Positions 24,941 through 37,116 of a stretch of DNA of 64,000 nucleotides are shown here, one piece after another. The stretch lies in the NCBI RefSeq assembly GCF_001704415.2, contig NC_030817.1, positions 49,151,550 through 49,215,549 on the forward strand, read 5' to 3'. Within the stretch, counting starts at the first letter, position 1; every line of letters starts with the position of its first letter. Position numbers and translations under genes: made by a program. This DNA is from Capra hircus. Taxonomy: Eukaryota; Chordata; Mammalia; Artiodactyla; Bovidae. The notes beneath the pieces were generated by a model. That model saw only the letters and a list, made by a program, of their open reading frames with translations, was not told where the DNA came from and ran no database searches.

Positions 24941-25833
24941 GCGCAAGCTGGAATCAAGGTTGCCGGGAGAAATATCAATAACCTCAGATATGCGGATGAC
25001 ATGACCCTTATGGCAGAAAGTGAAGAAGAACTCAAAAGCCTCTTGATGAAAGTGAAAGAGGAGAGTGAAAAAGTTGGCCTAAAGCTCAACATTCAGAAAA
25101 CGAAGATCATGGCATCTGGTCCCATCACTTCATGGGAAATAGATGGGGAAACAATGTAAACAGTGACAGACTTTATTTTGGGGGGCTCCAAAATCACTGC
25201 AGATGGTGATTGCAGCCATGAAATTAAAAGATGCTTACTCCTTGGAAGGAAAGCTATGACCAACCTAGATAGCATATTGAAAAGCAAAGATGTTACTTTG
25301 CCAACAAAGGTCTATCTAGTCAAGGCTATGATTTTTCCAGTAGTCATGTATGGATGTGAGAGTTGGACTGTGAAGAAAGCTGAGCGCAGAAGAATTGATG
25401 CTTTTGAAGTGTGGTGTTGGGGAAGACTCTTGAGAGTCCCTTGGACTGCCAGGAGATCCAACTAGTCCATTCTAAAGCAGTCAGTCCTGGGTTTTCATTG
25501 GAAGGACTGATGCTGATTTTGAAACTCCAATACTTTGGCCACCTCATGCGAAGAGTTGACTCATTGGAAAAGACCCTGATGCTGGAAGGGATTGGGGGCA
25601 GGAGGAAAAGGGGACGACAGAGGGTGAGATGGCTGGATGCCATCACCGACTCAATGGACATGAGTTTGAGTGAATTCTGGGAGTTGGTGATGGACAGGGA
25701 GGCCTGGCGTGCTGTGATTCATGGGGTCGCAAGGAGTTGGTCATGACTGAGCGACTGAACTGAACTGATTGAGAATGATGTTTGTGTAGCTTTGTCTATA
25801 TGGCTTTTATTATGTTGAGTTAGGTTCCTTTTG

Positions 25834-26025
25834 GGCTTCCCATATTGCTCAGTGATAAAGAATTTTCCTGCAATGCAGGAGATTTGGTTTCAATCCCTGG
25901 ATCAGGAAGATCTCTTGAAGGAAATGGCCACCCACTCCAGTAGTCTTACCTAGGAAATCCCATGGACAGAAAAGCCTGGCAGGCGACAGTGTTTTGGGGT
26001 TGCAGAAGAGTCGGACACAACTTAA
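25834..26025 (+). mobile_element. Bov-tA SINE
   Basis: Sense Bov-tA from GGGCTTCCCATATTGCTCAG to the AACTTAACAACTAAATAAC tail, inside L1. Confidence 0.88.
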
Positions 26026-26208
26026 CAACTAAATAACTATAAGATTCCACCTAGGCCCACTTTCTGGAGTGGTTGTTTTTTTTTAAATCATAAATGGGTG
26101 TTGAATTTTGTCAGAAGCTTTTTTGCAACTTTTGTGATGATATATGTTTTTAATTCTTCAATGTGTTTTATCATATGATTTGCAGATACTGAACAATCCT
26201 TCTATCAG

Positions 26209-26251
26209 TTCAGTCAGTTCAGTCGCTCAGTCGTGTCTGATTCTTTGTGAC
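26209..26251 (-). mobile_element. 43-bp BovB/SINE tail fragment
   Basis: TTCAGTCGCTCAGTCGTGTC with flanking tail text only. An extreme 5' truncation inserted in L1, which continues directly after it. Confidence 0.7.
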
Positions 26252-26748
26252 CTAAATCCCACTTGATCATGGTATGTGATTCTTTTGATGTGTTGTTGGA
26301 TTCTGTTTGCTAATATTTTGTTGAGGGCTTTTGCATCTGTGTTCATCAGTGATATTGGCCTATAATTTTCTTTTATTATGATGTCTTTGTCTGGTTTTGG
26401 TATCAGGCTGATAGTCCCTTTGTAGAATTATCTTGGGAGTGTTCCCTTTTTCTCCAGCTTTGTGGAAGAGTTTCAGAAGGGTACATGTTCACTCTTCTCT
26501 TAGTGTTTAATGTAATTCATTTTTGAAGCCATCTGGTCCTGGAATTTTGTTTGTTGGAAGATTTTAATCACAATTTCAATTTCAGTACTTGTGACTGAAC
26601 TGTTCATATTTTCTATTTCTTCCTGGTTCAGTCTTAGAAGATTGTATCTTTCTAAGAATTTGTCCACTTCTTCTAGGTTGTCCATTTTATTGGCATGTAG
26701 TTGCTTATAGTCTTTTATGATCCTTTGTATTCCTGTAGCATCCATTGT

Positions 26749-27009
26749 CGGAGAAGGCAATGGCACCCCACTCTAGTACTCTTGCCTGGAAAATCCCATG
26801 GATGGAGGAGCCTGGTAGGCTGCAGTCCATGGGGTCGCTAAGCGACTGAGCGACTTCACTTTCACTTTTCACTTTCCTGCATTGGAGAAGGAAATGGCAA
26901 CCCACTCCAGTGTTCTTGCCTGGAGAATCCCAGGGACAGGGAAGCCTGGTGGGCTGCCATCTATGGGGTTGCACAGAGTCGGACACGACTGAAGCGACTT
27001 AGCAGCAGC
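26749..27009 (+). mobile_element. Bov-A2 SINE with 12-bp TSD
   Basis: Complete dimer ending in an AGCAGCAGC tail. Flanked by AGCATCCATTGT at 26737-26748 and 27010-27021. Confidence 0.93.
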
Positions 27010-27404
27010 AGCATCCATTGTAGCTTTTCCATTTTCATTTCTAATTTTATTGAGTCCTGGCCCTTTTTTTTTTTTTTTTTGATGAGCCTGGCTAAATTTT
27101 TACAATTTTATGTTCTCACAGAACCAGCTTTTAGTTTCTCTGATCTTTGTTATTGTTCTCTTCATTGGAGCGTTTAATCTGTTTACATTTAATTAAGGTA
27201 ATTATCAATATGTGTGTTCCTATTGCCATTTTCTGAATTTTGGGGGTTACCTTTTGTAGGTCTTTTCTCTTTCCTTCCTCTGTTCTTTTCTCTTGTGGTT
27301 TGATGACTGTCTTTGTTGTATATGGATTGCTTCTTCTTTTTTGTGTGTATGTCTATTATATTTTTCTGGTTTGCATTTCCTGTGAGGTTTTGATAACATA
27401 ATCT

Positions 27405-27448
27405 ATATACATATATATATTATATATATATATATAATATATATATGA
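27405..27448. repeat. AT-rich imperfect microsatellite
   Basis: Alternating AT/TA tracts within L1. Confidence 0.8.
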
Positions 27449-27454
27449 ATAATT

Positions 27455-27626
27455 GAGGTGTTAGTCGCTCCGTCATGTCTGACTCTTTATGACCCCATGG
27501 ACTGTAGCCCACCAGGCTCCTCCACCCATGGAATTCTCCAGGCAAGAATACTGGAATGGGTTGCCATTCCCTTCTCCAGGGGATCTTCCCAACCCAAAGA
27601 TCGAACCCAAAGGCCTTACCAGTGAG
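27455..27626 (-). mobile_element. Bov-tA SINE
   Basis: Antisense Bov-tA (TTAGTCGCTCCGTCATGTC ... GGATCTTCCCAACCC); its tRNA-like head is degraded. Confidence 0.87.
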
Positions 27627-27674
27627 CTTTCCCATTTGTGATTTTCTTGTTTCTAGTTGTGGCATTGCCTCCCT

Positions 27675-27712
27675 TCCTCCCCCCATCCCCCACCCCCCAC
27701 CCCCTGCCCCAG
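27675..27712 (-). other. G-quadruplex-type tract in L1
   Basis: The + strand shows C runs of five to six separated by one to three bases. The minus strand therefore carries four or more G runs with very short loops. It lies in the L1 ORF1 3' region. Confidence 0.6.
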
Positions 27713-29899
27713 AGAAGTTCTGTTAGCATTTGTTGTAAAGCTGCTTTGGTGGTAGTGAATCCTTTTATATTTAAGTTGTCTGTTAAGCTTTTGATTTCTC
27801 TGCTGAATCTGAATTAGATTCTCGCTGTGTATTCTTTTCTGTAGGTTTTTCTCTTTCATCACTTTAAATAAATTAATCATGCCACTCCCTTCTGGCCTGC
27901 AGAGTTTCTGCTGAAAAACTAGCTGATAACCTTATGAGTATTTCCTTGTTGCTTTTAATATTTTTTCTTTTTAGTATATGATAAATTATAATGTGTCTCA
28001 GTGTGTTCCTCTGTTTCTCCTGTATGAGACTCTCTGTACTTCCTGGACTTGGTTGACTGTTTACTTTCCCATATCTTGTTAGTTCTCCGTTGTAATCTCT
28101 TCAAGTATTTCCTTAGGCCCTTCTCTTTTTCTTCTTCCTCTGGCACCCCTGTAGTTCGAAAGTTGGTGCATTTAATGTTATCACAGAGGTCTCTCAGACT
28201 GTCCTTATTTCTTTTCTATTTTGTTCCACAGCATCTATTTCCACCATTTTTCTCTTTCAGTTCACTTTTTCATTCTTTTGCCTCAGTTATTCTGCTGTTG
28301 ATTCCTACTGATATATTTTTTTTCCAGTGATTGTACTGTTTGTCTTTGTTTAGTTCTTCTAGATTTGTTAAACATTTCTTATATCTTCTTGATCCATGTC
28401 TCCATTCTTTTTTTTGAATCTTGGATCATGTTTGCCATCATTACTCTGAATTCTTTTTCAGGTAGATTGCCTGTTTCCTCTTTATTTAATTGTTCTTGTA
28501 AAGGTTTCTGTCTTGCTTCTTCATCTGCAACATATTTCTTTTCTCATTTTGTCCAACTTAACTGTGTTTTTGGTCCCCTTTCCATAGGCTGCAGGATCGT
28601 AGTTCCTCTTGCTTCTGCTGTCTGCCCTCTGGTGGGTGAGATTGGTCCAGAGACTTGTGCCATTATCCCTTTGATAGGGGATTTGACTGGTGGTGTGGTG
28701 ACCAGAGCATGCTCTGGACATTTAGCAAGGCCTCCTCTTTGCTCTGTAGTTGTCATTGCCCTGTCAGGGGTGGGGTTTCCTCCCTGGTTGTTGGGAGTAG
28801 AGACCCCCAGACCTGTTTCTTAGCTGTGTTTCTGATCTGTAGTGCTAGCTCGGTATAATTGGAGAACTTCCACTGGGAGAGAAGCCACTGAGTATTCCTC
28901 CTCTGGAGCTGTTCACCTGTGAATGTGCTCTGTTGTGTCCCCTTTCATCCGTTGTGTGAACACACAAAATAGCCTGTCATTGGCACTGCTCTCAGTCCCA
29001 CCTTAACTATCAGTATGCTCACAATTGGCCCTGGTGACTCTGAGGTCTTGTTTTCACCAGGCCACTGATGCAGATCCACTGAGGTCAGGTCCCAGGACTG
29101 TAGTGATTATGTATCTGAACCTGCTGTGGGGGCTGTGGAGGCAGCTCAGACTCTGGCCTGGCCCAGCCCCTGCAGTATGTGCCCACAAAGTCTACAGCAG
29201 CTAAAGCCAGCCCATCCCAGCTGCAGGAGCACTTGCTGTCCTTTCAGATGTTTGCAGGTACTAAACTTAGGAAGCTGTCAGTGGAGGTGTAACTCTGAGG
29301 TTCATGCAGAGGCGAGGAGAGATTTCAGCTCTACTTCTTAGTCACATGGCCCTTTGGGCTCCACTGTGGTTTCAGCCCCACCTCTGTGTGTGTTTCACCC
29401 ATCAAAGTCTGCTCTAGAGGTAGCCTGGGCACACAAGCCCATCAGGCCAGAAGGAACCGAAGTAGTGATCAGGGTGAGTGGGCCACCCAGGCAGGAGGGT
29501 GCTGGGATAGCGACTGGAAAGTGAAAACCCATTAGGCAGAGATTGGGGTGAGTGGATCACCCAGGTTGAGGGAAGGGGTGGAAGAGGTGATGTCAGTGGC
29601 ACACAAGCTGTGTCTGGCAGAGCCTGTGGCTGTAGCAGCTGGTGACCAGGGGAGAAGCTGCAATGGCAACCCCACCCTTTGTGCATTACCTAACAGTGCA
29701 GCCATCCAGACTTCTTCCACGAGCATTTCTAGTTTTGGAGCTCCTCATTCCCACCCCCTCGGGCTGTTTCCTCGAAGCTTGGAGCCATGCCCACCTGGGA
29801 TTTGCTCTCCAAACCTCACATTCCAGCACCTATCCCCCAGGCACACCTGTGAACACCCATCCTAGGCTGGGGCCTACAGGGCTGTGGCAGGGACCCTTT

Positions 29900-30481
29900 T
29901 TTTTTGCTGATTTATTTATTTTAATTGGAGGCTAATTACTTTACAATATTGTGGTGGTATTTTTTGCTGTACATTGACATGAATTGGTCGCAGGTGTACA
30001 TGTGTCCCCCATCCCGAACCCCCCTCCCTTCTCCCTCCCTACCCCATCCCTCTGAGTTGTCCCAGAGCATCAGCTTTAAGTGCCCTGCTCCATGCATTAA
30101 ACTTCCACTGGTCATCTATTTTACATATGGTAATATGCATGTTTCAGTGTTACTGTCTCAAATCATCCCACCCTCGCCTTCTCCCCCATAGTCCAAAAGT
30201 CTGTTCTTTACATCTCTGTCTCTTTGGCTATCTTGCACACAGGGTTGTCAATACTACCTTTCTAAATTCCATATATATGTGTTAATATACTGTCTTGGTT
30301 TTTCTCTTTTTGACTTACTTCACTCTGTATAATAGGCTCCAGTTTCATCCACCTCATTAGAACTGACTCAAATGAATTCTTTTTTATAGCTGAGTAATAT
30401 TCCATTGTGTATATGTACCACAACTTCCTTATCCCTTCATCTGCTGATGGACATCTAGATTGCTTCCATGTCCCAGCTATT
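29900..30481 (-). mobile_element. L1 3' end with 11-bp TSD
   Basis: 582-bp 5'-truncated minus-strand L1 inserted in the 5' UTR of the larger L1. Flanked by AGGGACCCTTT at 29889-29899 and 30482-30492. Confidence 0.92.
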
Positions 30482-30870
30482 AGGGACCCTTTGCATAGGA
30501 CTCTCTTGGTCCTGCCTGCCACAGACAGGTTTCTGGTCTCTCTTCTGAACCCCTGGAGTTCCTCTTCTGTCCCAGCTGATTTCCTCACTGGTGAAGGGGC
30601 TTCCCCAGATGTGTGACCCTCTCCTCACCTTCAACTTTCCATCAGATGCACAGGTTCTGTTCTGCTTCCTCTCCTTTTCCTTCTTCCTTCTTTCATTCTG
30701 CCTGGTTATGCAGGGATCTTTCTCGTCCTTTTAGGTGTCCAAGGTTCTCTGCTAGTGTTCAGCAGGTGCTCTGTGACAGTTTTTCCATTTGTAGATGTAT
30801 TCTAGATGCATCTGTTGGCAGAGATGAACTCCATGTCTTCCTACTCCTCTGCCATCTTTGAAAGTCTGAA

Positions 30871-30940
30871 TGTCCTAGTTTAACAACTTCCCAAGTGATA
30901 CTGATGGTACTGATTCTGAGATGACATTTTGCTAACCATC
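30871..30940. mobile_element. MER5A right part
   Basis: ACAACTTCCCAAGTGATACTGATGG continues the MER5A consensus exactly where 17835-17955 stops. Confidence 0.7.
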
Positions 30941-31268
30941 ATTAAACAGAGTTATTTTAAGGATCAACATTGTGTCTCTAGCATCTAGCCAGTGATTGGC
31001 ATAGAAGTTAACATTCAGTTCCTGGAATATATGTAGAATAAATCAAGGCTCAGATATCAATGTGTGTGAAAGCCTTTTGTATACTCTATAAATACTGGCT
31101 ATTAGTTTCTGGTTTTGTGTCAGCCTGAAATTGATGCTCCATTGGAGTCTCTCCCTTAGGACAATACTTAAGTTACTTAACAGTGCCCTGGCTGATGAAT
31201 TTAGGAGCTGTTCTCATTACATACACAGATGATACTATTTTGCATTAAACTAGCAGTGCTTAATAAGT

Positions 31269-31475
31269 GCATGTGTGCTCAGTCATTCAGTCATGTTCAA
31301 TTCTGTGTGACCCCATGGACCTGTAGCCTGATAGGCTCCTCTGTCCATGGGAATTCCCAGACAAGAATACTGGAGCGGGTTGCCATTTCCTTCTCCAGGG
31401 GATCTTCCCGACCCAGGGATTGAACCCACGTCTCCTGCATTGGTAGGCGGATTCTTTACCACTGAGCCACCACAC
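31269..31475 (-). mobile_element. Bov-tA SINE
   Basis: Antisense Bov-tA (GTGTGCTCAGTCATTCAGTC ... TTTACCACTGAGCCACCAC). Confidence 0.88.
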
Positions 31476-31482
31476 TTAGGTT

Positions 31483-31535
31483 CTTCCCTTATAGTTCAGT
31501 CAGTAAAGAATCTGCCTGCAGTGCAGGAGACCCAT
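31483..31535 (+). mobile_element. Bov-tA tRNA-like head fragment
   Basis: TAGTTCAGTCAGTAAAGAATCTGCCTGCAGTGCAGGAGACCC-type text, matching only the tRNA-derived first 50 bp of Bov-tA, next to an antisense copy. Confidence 0.75.
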
Positions 31536-32779
31536 AGTTTATGCTGTATGATCAGACTGTGTTCACATTTAAGAGCTTTCAATGGTATGATGACTGGGAT
31601 TTATTAATAGAAGGTATTTAATGAACAAGTTAGGAAGTCAGCTTTACAAACTTGCCAATAATTGTCATGCTATTAGAGCATTATTTTTAATTTTGATGCA
31701 TTCTAAAGTGGTTTTGAAAAAATAAAATGAAATAATCATGTAAATGTAAATTTCAGTATTTGCTAATTCTGGTTCCAGATTTGAACTCTGTTTTAGCACA
31801 TACATTAGAGAAATGGAAAGAAAAACTTGTTTCCATGACAACATATGACTCTAGCCAGCCATTTTGCAAATTCAAGTAATGAGACTTTGGTATGTGAACA
31901 ACTCAGTTCAAAGCCATCAACACTGTGAAACAACTCAGATGTATTTAAGACAGAGTTATGACCCTAGATCTGCATTAGGTGATAGATTAAAACATAGTGA
32001 GTGGGAAGACATTTTGTAATATATATTACTCACTCTTTAATATCAAGTAGACATTTTGAGATCATCATTCTTACATGTAACTTATTTCAAATTTATGAAA
32101 AAATATGTGTATGCATCTTTTTGATTTTTAAGTCATTTTGCCTTGTTTCTAACTTTGAGGGAGTTTTCAAGACAATCAGTAAGATTTTCCTTGGGGTCTA
32201 ATCTGTATATATCAGTTTTTCTTTTATGACCAGTTATATTTTTTTTCTACCTTAATAAATCTTTGTACTTTGCTTCTCATTCTGATGAGACATAGTTAGG
32301 TAGACAAGTAAAATTATTCATGTTTATGTGTTTAAGGAATAGTAAGATTTCCGTAAAATAGAACAATATTGCCTCAGTCATCAGAAAATTAAAGACTTAT
32401 TTAAAAAATAATGGTAAAGTAATTCTGCACAGAGCTTAGGAAAGAAGTTAAACTGGTTTAGAGTAAGAGTAACTTTTGAAATGAAAAGTCAGTCAACTTA
32501 AACCAGATGCTACATGAGTGCAGGGAGCCAGTCTTACTCATTGCTATGCCTCAGTGCCTGGAACATAATTATAATTATTATAATAATAGCAACATAATAA
32601 TTGCCTCTGAAACAAACTGAAGGGAGGAATGATGAAAGACAACTGTGTGATGGTTTAACTGTGCATCTGATGGTTGCTTTAAGCTCACTGAAAATCTGTC
32701 ACCAATTACATGTTACTTCATTTAGGAACAGATAATTTCTAATTCTTCGTTAACTCATTTAAAAATATTATGAAGTCCT
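31536..32779. other. TEX9: Low-repeat TEX9 intron
   Basis: No gene or long repeat recognised. About 32515-32570 resembles an L2 3' end (CAGTGCCTGGAACATAA). Confidence 0.5.
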
Positions 32780-34290
32780 GCCATGTACTTGTCAGGTCTG
32801 GTTTACTAGAGGCTGGAGATACAAAGGAGATAAAAGGTGAATGTGGTCCTTGTAGTCATGCACCTTTATAGTGGAGAAGTTGGATGTTAGTTCAACAATA
32901 GATGAAGCAAAATTAAGGTGCAGTTGTGATGAATACCATGAAGGAGGGTTCATGGTGCTTTAAGCAGGTAACCAGACCAGTGAGTGCATTTTAAAAAATG
33001 TAATCCTAAGTTAAGATCTGACAAAATCATATAGGAGTTATATACCAGGGGAGAGACTGAGGCAGAAGGAATGGCTCTGTGACAATAAAGAAGGCAAGGT
33101 AATGAAAGGTAGGGGTGGACGTGAAGGGAGTGTTGCAAAGTGAGGCTTCAAACACAGCTAGAGGCCAAACCATCCAGATCCTTTAGGCCATGTTAAGTAT
33201 TATGGATTTTACCCAAAGATCAGTGGTAAAGCTACTGCACAGTTATTTTGAAAAAGATGACAGGAGATGATGCCATGACCAGGCATGCACTTGGAAAGTA
33301 CAGTCATCTCTCAGTGTCCACAGGTGCTCAAATCTCTTGCATAAAATGGTGCAGTATTTGCATACAGCCTACACACATTCTTCTGTATACATTAAGTCAT
33401 CTCTAGATTACATATGATACTCAAGACAGTGTATATGCTATGTAGGCAGTTTCTGACACATGGGAAATTTGAGTTTTGCTTTTTGGAACTTTCTGGAAAA
33501 TTTTTACCCAGACTGTTTTCCATTCTCACTTGATTGAATCCACTGATGTGGAACCTGGGGATACAGAAGGCCAGCTGCATTTCTGTGTTGGTGTTTCTTT
33601 GTGAAGAATCAATTTGGAAGAGGCCAGAATGGATGCAGTAGGCTGCGTCAGAGTAACAGTGTCAGTGAGAGATAAGGATATAGCTTGGACTAAACTGAGA
33701 AACGGAGAGAAACCAAGTATCAAAAAATACACCTTGGAGAGAGTATCACTATGATGTGGAGATGGACCAGATATTAGGCTTGTGAAAGAGGGAAGCTTAA
33801 GGAAGGATATTTTGACTTCAGGTTTTCAGAATTAGAGTGCCATCCACTGAAATAAGAAACAGTGTAGTAAGTCTGATGAAGAAGGCTGACTTGTTTTGGA
33901 ACATGTTAATCTTGGAGATATTCTGAGAAATCCAAGGGGAGATGTCAAGAGAAGCCTGCACAGAGACAGTAGAAGAAGCCATTAGTGTTCACCAGGGAGA
34001 AAGGACAGAGGGAGAGAATGAGCGAAGCCAGGGCCAAGAGCTGATCCTTGAAGAATTCCATCATCTCAGAAGTGGTCAGCAAACCTGAATACTCCTGAGA
34101 AGTCAAGTTTCTTGGGGGAACTGGGAAAATTGTATTGGATTTAAAAGCACAGAAGTGACCTTGGCCAGAAATGTTTTAGTAGTGATAGGGAAGAAGCTAA
34201 ATTCCAGGTGGATGAAAAATGATTGCAAGTGAGGAGATGGAGACACAGGATGTGTGTAATTCTTTCAAGAAGCTTAGCTAGAGGGTTAGA
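32780..34290 (-). mobile_element. Degenerate L2 LINE, antisense
   Basis: Scattered L2 blocks in the correct antisense order (AGGCTGGAGATACAAAGG near 32811; CATGTTAATCTTGGAGAT and AAGGGGAGATGTCAAGAG near 33900-33950). Interrupted by a Tigger-like copy. Very old and hard to bound. Confidence 0.5.
33292..33582. mobile_element. Tigger/MER2-type DNA transposon
   Basis: The start CAGTCATCTCTCAGTGTCCA and the end GGGGATACAGAAGGCC form approximate terminal inverted repeats. CATCTCTAGATTACATATGATAC is typical of these pogo-like elements. Confidence 0.65.
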
Positions 34291-34329
34291 GCTGGAGGGA
34301 CATAAAAGAATTGGGTTAGTTTTAAAAAT

Positions 34330-35515
34330 TGAATTAGTTATATACAAGACAATGAAAGGTAGTACATCTATAATTCAGTGAGTTTGGGCTCTTATAAAGC
34401 TGTGAAACCACCATGTAAGGCAGTACATAGATTATTTCCCTCACCCCCAGAAAGTTCCCTTGTATTCTCTTTCCAAGTATTTCATCCTCTGTAAGTGAAG
34501 GATATTCTGATACTCTTGGTCTTGATTTTGATATAAATGAAACTGCATCGAATGTACTCTTTTGTGACTGGTTTCTTTTACTAGACATAATGTTGAGATT
34601 CATCCGTGTTTCAGGCTTTTTCCGTTGGTAAGTCTTGCCATCCAGTTACTGCTTAATCTTTTCAACTTTTGGTTTTATTTTTTCTATTGTCTGTTTTTAT
34701 TTTCACTGAATTCTCCTTATACAATTTTGTCTACTTGCTTTTTTAATCTGCTATCTTTTCAGTTTCTTAAATTGAAGACTTAGATCACTGATTTTTCAAC
34801 TTTCTTTTCTAATACAGCATTTAAAACTATAATTTTCCTCAAAATGAACTTCAGCTGTGTGTCACAATTTTTCTTTGCATATCTTTAATTATATGTATTT
34901 TATTTCTATTTTTCACCTTGTGACATAATAATAATCCCACACATATTTAAGGTATAAAACTTGATTTGTAACTATGTGTATTCCTATGAAAAATCACCAC
35001 AACAGACATTATCTATCACTCCCAAAAGTTTCCTTGTGCCTGTTTAAAATTATGCCCTTTTCCCAACCTTTATCTCCAGGTAACTTATTTACATTTTCCA
35101 GAATTTCATATTTTTTTTAAAAATGTGACTCCTTTTGAGATTTACCCAAAAGTTTCCACTTTTCAGCTATTACAAGCCTCCATGAACATTCATGTGTAAG
35201 TCTTTTTTGTGGACGTAGTTTTTCATTTCCTTTGAGTAGATACCTAGGAGTCAGTTATCTGGGTGTATTTTGTGTGTGTGTTCAACTGCCAAGCTGTTTT
35301 CTACAATGATTGTACCAATTTACATTCTCAACAGCACTGTATGAAAGTTACAGCTGTTCCAGATCTTCAATACCACTTAATATGGTTGGATTTTTACATT
35401 TTAGCTGTAAAAATGTCTAAATATAGGTGCCTCCTGGTATTTCATATTATAGTTTAAATTTGCATTTCCCTAATGACTAGTGGTGTTTAGCATATTCATG
35501 TGCTTATTTGCCACC
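34330..35515 (-). mobile_element. Old L1M fragments
   Basis: Antisense L1M 3' UTR and ORF2 C-terminal text (TTTTGTGACTGGTTTCTTTTAC near 34560; GTACCAATTTACATTCTCAACA near 35313). The ORF2 continuation appears at about 45180. Confidence 0.6.
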
Positions 35516-35740
35516 TTGATATCTTTTTTCCCAGTTTTATTGAGATATAATTGACATACAGCATTCTATAAATTTAAGGTATACAGCATGATGGTTTGAC
35601 TTACATATTTTGTGAAATGATTACCACAGTAAGTTAATACCCATCATCTCATACATATCTACAAAAAAGAAAAAAATTTTTTTCCTTTGTGGAGAACTCT
35701 TAGGTCTACTCTGTTAACAGCTTTTAAATATACCACACAA

Positions 35741-35877
35741 GGACTCCCCTAGCAGTCTAGTGATTAAGACTTTCTGCTTTCACTACAAGAGGCATGGGTT
35801 TGGATACCTGGTCAGGGAAAAAGATCCTGTGTGCTGCAGTCATGGCACAGCCAGGAAAAAAGAAAAAAAAAAAAAAA
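35741..35877 (+). mobile_element. CHRS SINE
   Basis: Sense CHRS from GGACTCCCCTAGCAGTCTAG to a poly(A) tail, with a short CACACAA flank at 35734-35740 and 35878-35884. Confidence 0.82.
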
Positions 35878-36186
35878 CACACAACTAGACAGCAGTGTTA
35901 ATTATAGGCATCAAGTTGTATATTACATACCTAGTGCTTTTTCTTATAGCAGGAAATTTATATAGTTTGACCAAATCTCTACCTCCCACTACCCTCACCT
36001 TTGGTTACTACAAGCTGAATCTTTTTCTGTTAATTTTGTTGTTGTTGTTTTAGACTCTACTTACAAGTAAGATCATATAGTATTTGACTTTTTCTGACTT
36101 ATTTCACTTAGCGAAATGTGCTCAAGGCTCATCCATGATGCTGCAAATGGCAAGTTTTCCTTCTCTTTTTATAACTTAATAATATT

Positions 36187-36213
36187 GTGAGTGTGTGTGT
36201 GTGTGTGTGTGTA
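36187..36213. repeat. (TG)n microsatellite
   Basis: About 12 GT units within L1. Confidence 0.9.
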
Positions 36214-37116
36214 TGTATCTCACAGCTTTATCCATTCATCTGTCACTGGACACTTAGGTTGTTTCTATGTCTTGGCTGTTGTAAATAATGCAGATATTGG
36301 ATGTAAATATTTCTTTGACATAGAATTTTCATTTCCTTTGGGTATACTTTCAGCAGTGGAATTGCTGGGTATATGGTAGTTCTATTTTTAATATTTTAAA
36401 GAACCTCTAAACTGTTTCCCATAGTGGTTGGAATATAATGTACAATCCTGTCAACAGTGTACAAGGGTTCCCTTTTCCCCACAACCTCACCTGTTTTTTG
36501 ATGACAGGTATTCAAACAGTTGTGAGGTGATACCTCATTACAATTTTATTTTGCATTTCCTGAAGGATTAGAGATGCTGAGCACCTTTTCATACACCTAT
36601 TGGCCATCTGCAAATCTTTGGAAAATTGTATATTCATGTCCTTTGCTCATTTTTTTAATTGGATGATTTGATTTTTTGTTATTGAATTATATGAAATCTC
36701 TATGTCTTGGATACTATTAAATCCTTTAGATATATAGTTTACAGTATTTTCCTCATTCTGTGGGTTGCTTTTTCATTTTGTTGATCATTTCTTGTTCCGT
36801 GCAGAAGCTTTTTACTTTGACATAGTCCATTTTGTGGGTTTTTTTAAATTTTGTAGTTTCTGATTAACGTATCATATTCAAAAGAATCATTGCCAAGACA
36901 CATATCCAGCTTTTTCCTGTGTGTGTGTGCTTTAAGGAGTTTTATGGTTTCTAGTCTTACATGTAAGTTTCTATTCCATTTTGACTTCATTATTGTGAGT
37001 GGTGTAATATAGGACTAGTTTCATTCTTACATGTGAGTATCAAATTTTCCCAACACCATTTACTGAAGAGACTATCCTTCCCCATTGAGTATTCTTGGTT
37101 CCGTTGTCTAACATTC

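Larger units (their letters stand above)
22054..25769 (+). mobile_element. Long BovB LINE with inverted 5' end, TSD
   Basis: A 3.7 kb BovB flanked by TGAGAATGAT at 22044-22053 and 25770-25779. The first kilobase (22054 to about 23055) is inverted. It holds the 5' UTR and the start of the endonuclease frame. From about 23056 the element is sense, with endonuclease (GDWNAKVG, 23360-23383), RT motif A (FIDYAKAFD, near 24687), intact YADD (24989-25000), the C-terminal region and the GAACTGAACTGA tail. Stops at 23561, 24938-24940 and 25157-25159 and a frameshift before 23786 make it inactive. Confidence 0.92.
17956..30868 (-). mobile_element. Near full-length L1 split by many insertions
   Basis: Minus-strand L1. 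Its 3' UTR starts at about 17956 and its ORF2 C-terminus is at 18300-18880. ORF2 pieces resume at 20181, 20869, 21667, 25780, 26026 and 27022. ORF1 is at about 27700-28200, and the GC-rich 5' UTR at about 28550-30868 ends GGCAGAGGAGTAGG on the minus strand. Frames are broken, so it is inactive. It landed inside MER5A. A stretch of ORF2/EN is missing near 27150. Confidence 0.78.

Noticed and set aside
26209..26251. Repeated TCAGTTCAG motif considered as a CRISPR-like or satellite repeat
   Set aside because: It is the BovB/Bov-tA tail motif, dispersed and not in a spaced array.
28365..28823. 152-codon frame in a GC-rich stretch resembling a CpG-rich gene start
   Set aside because: The region is the 5' UTR of an antisense L1; the same text occurs at 7200-9400.
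31483..31535. tRNA-like sequence considered as a tRNA gene
   Set aside because: It is the tRNA-derived head of Bov-tA; no complete cloverleaf follows.
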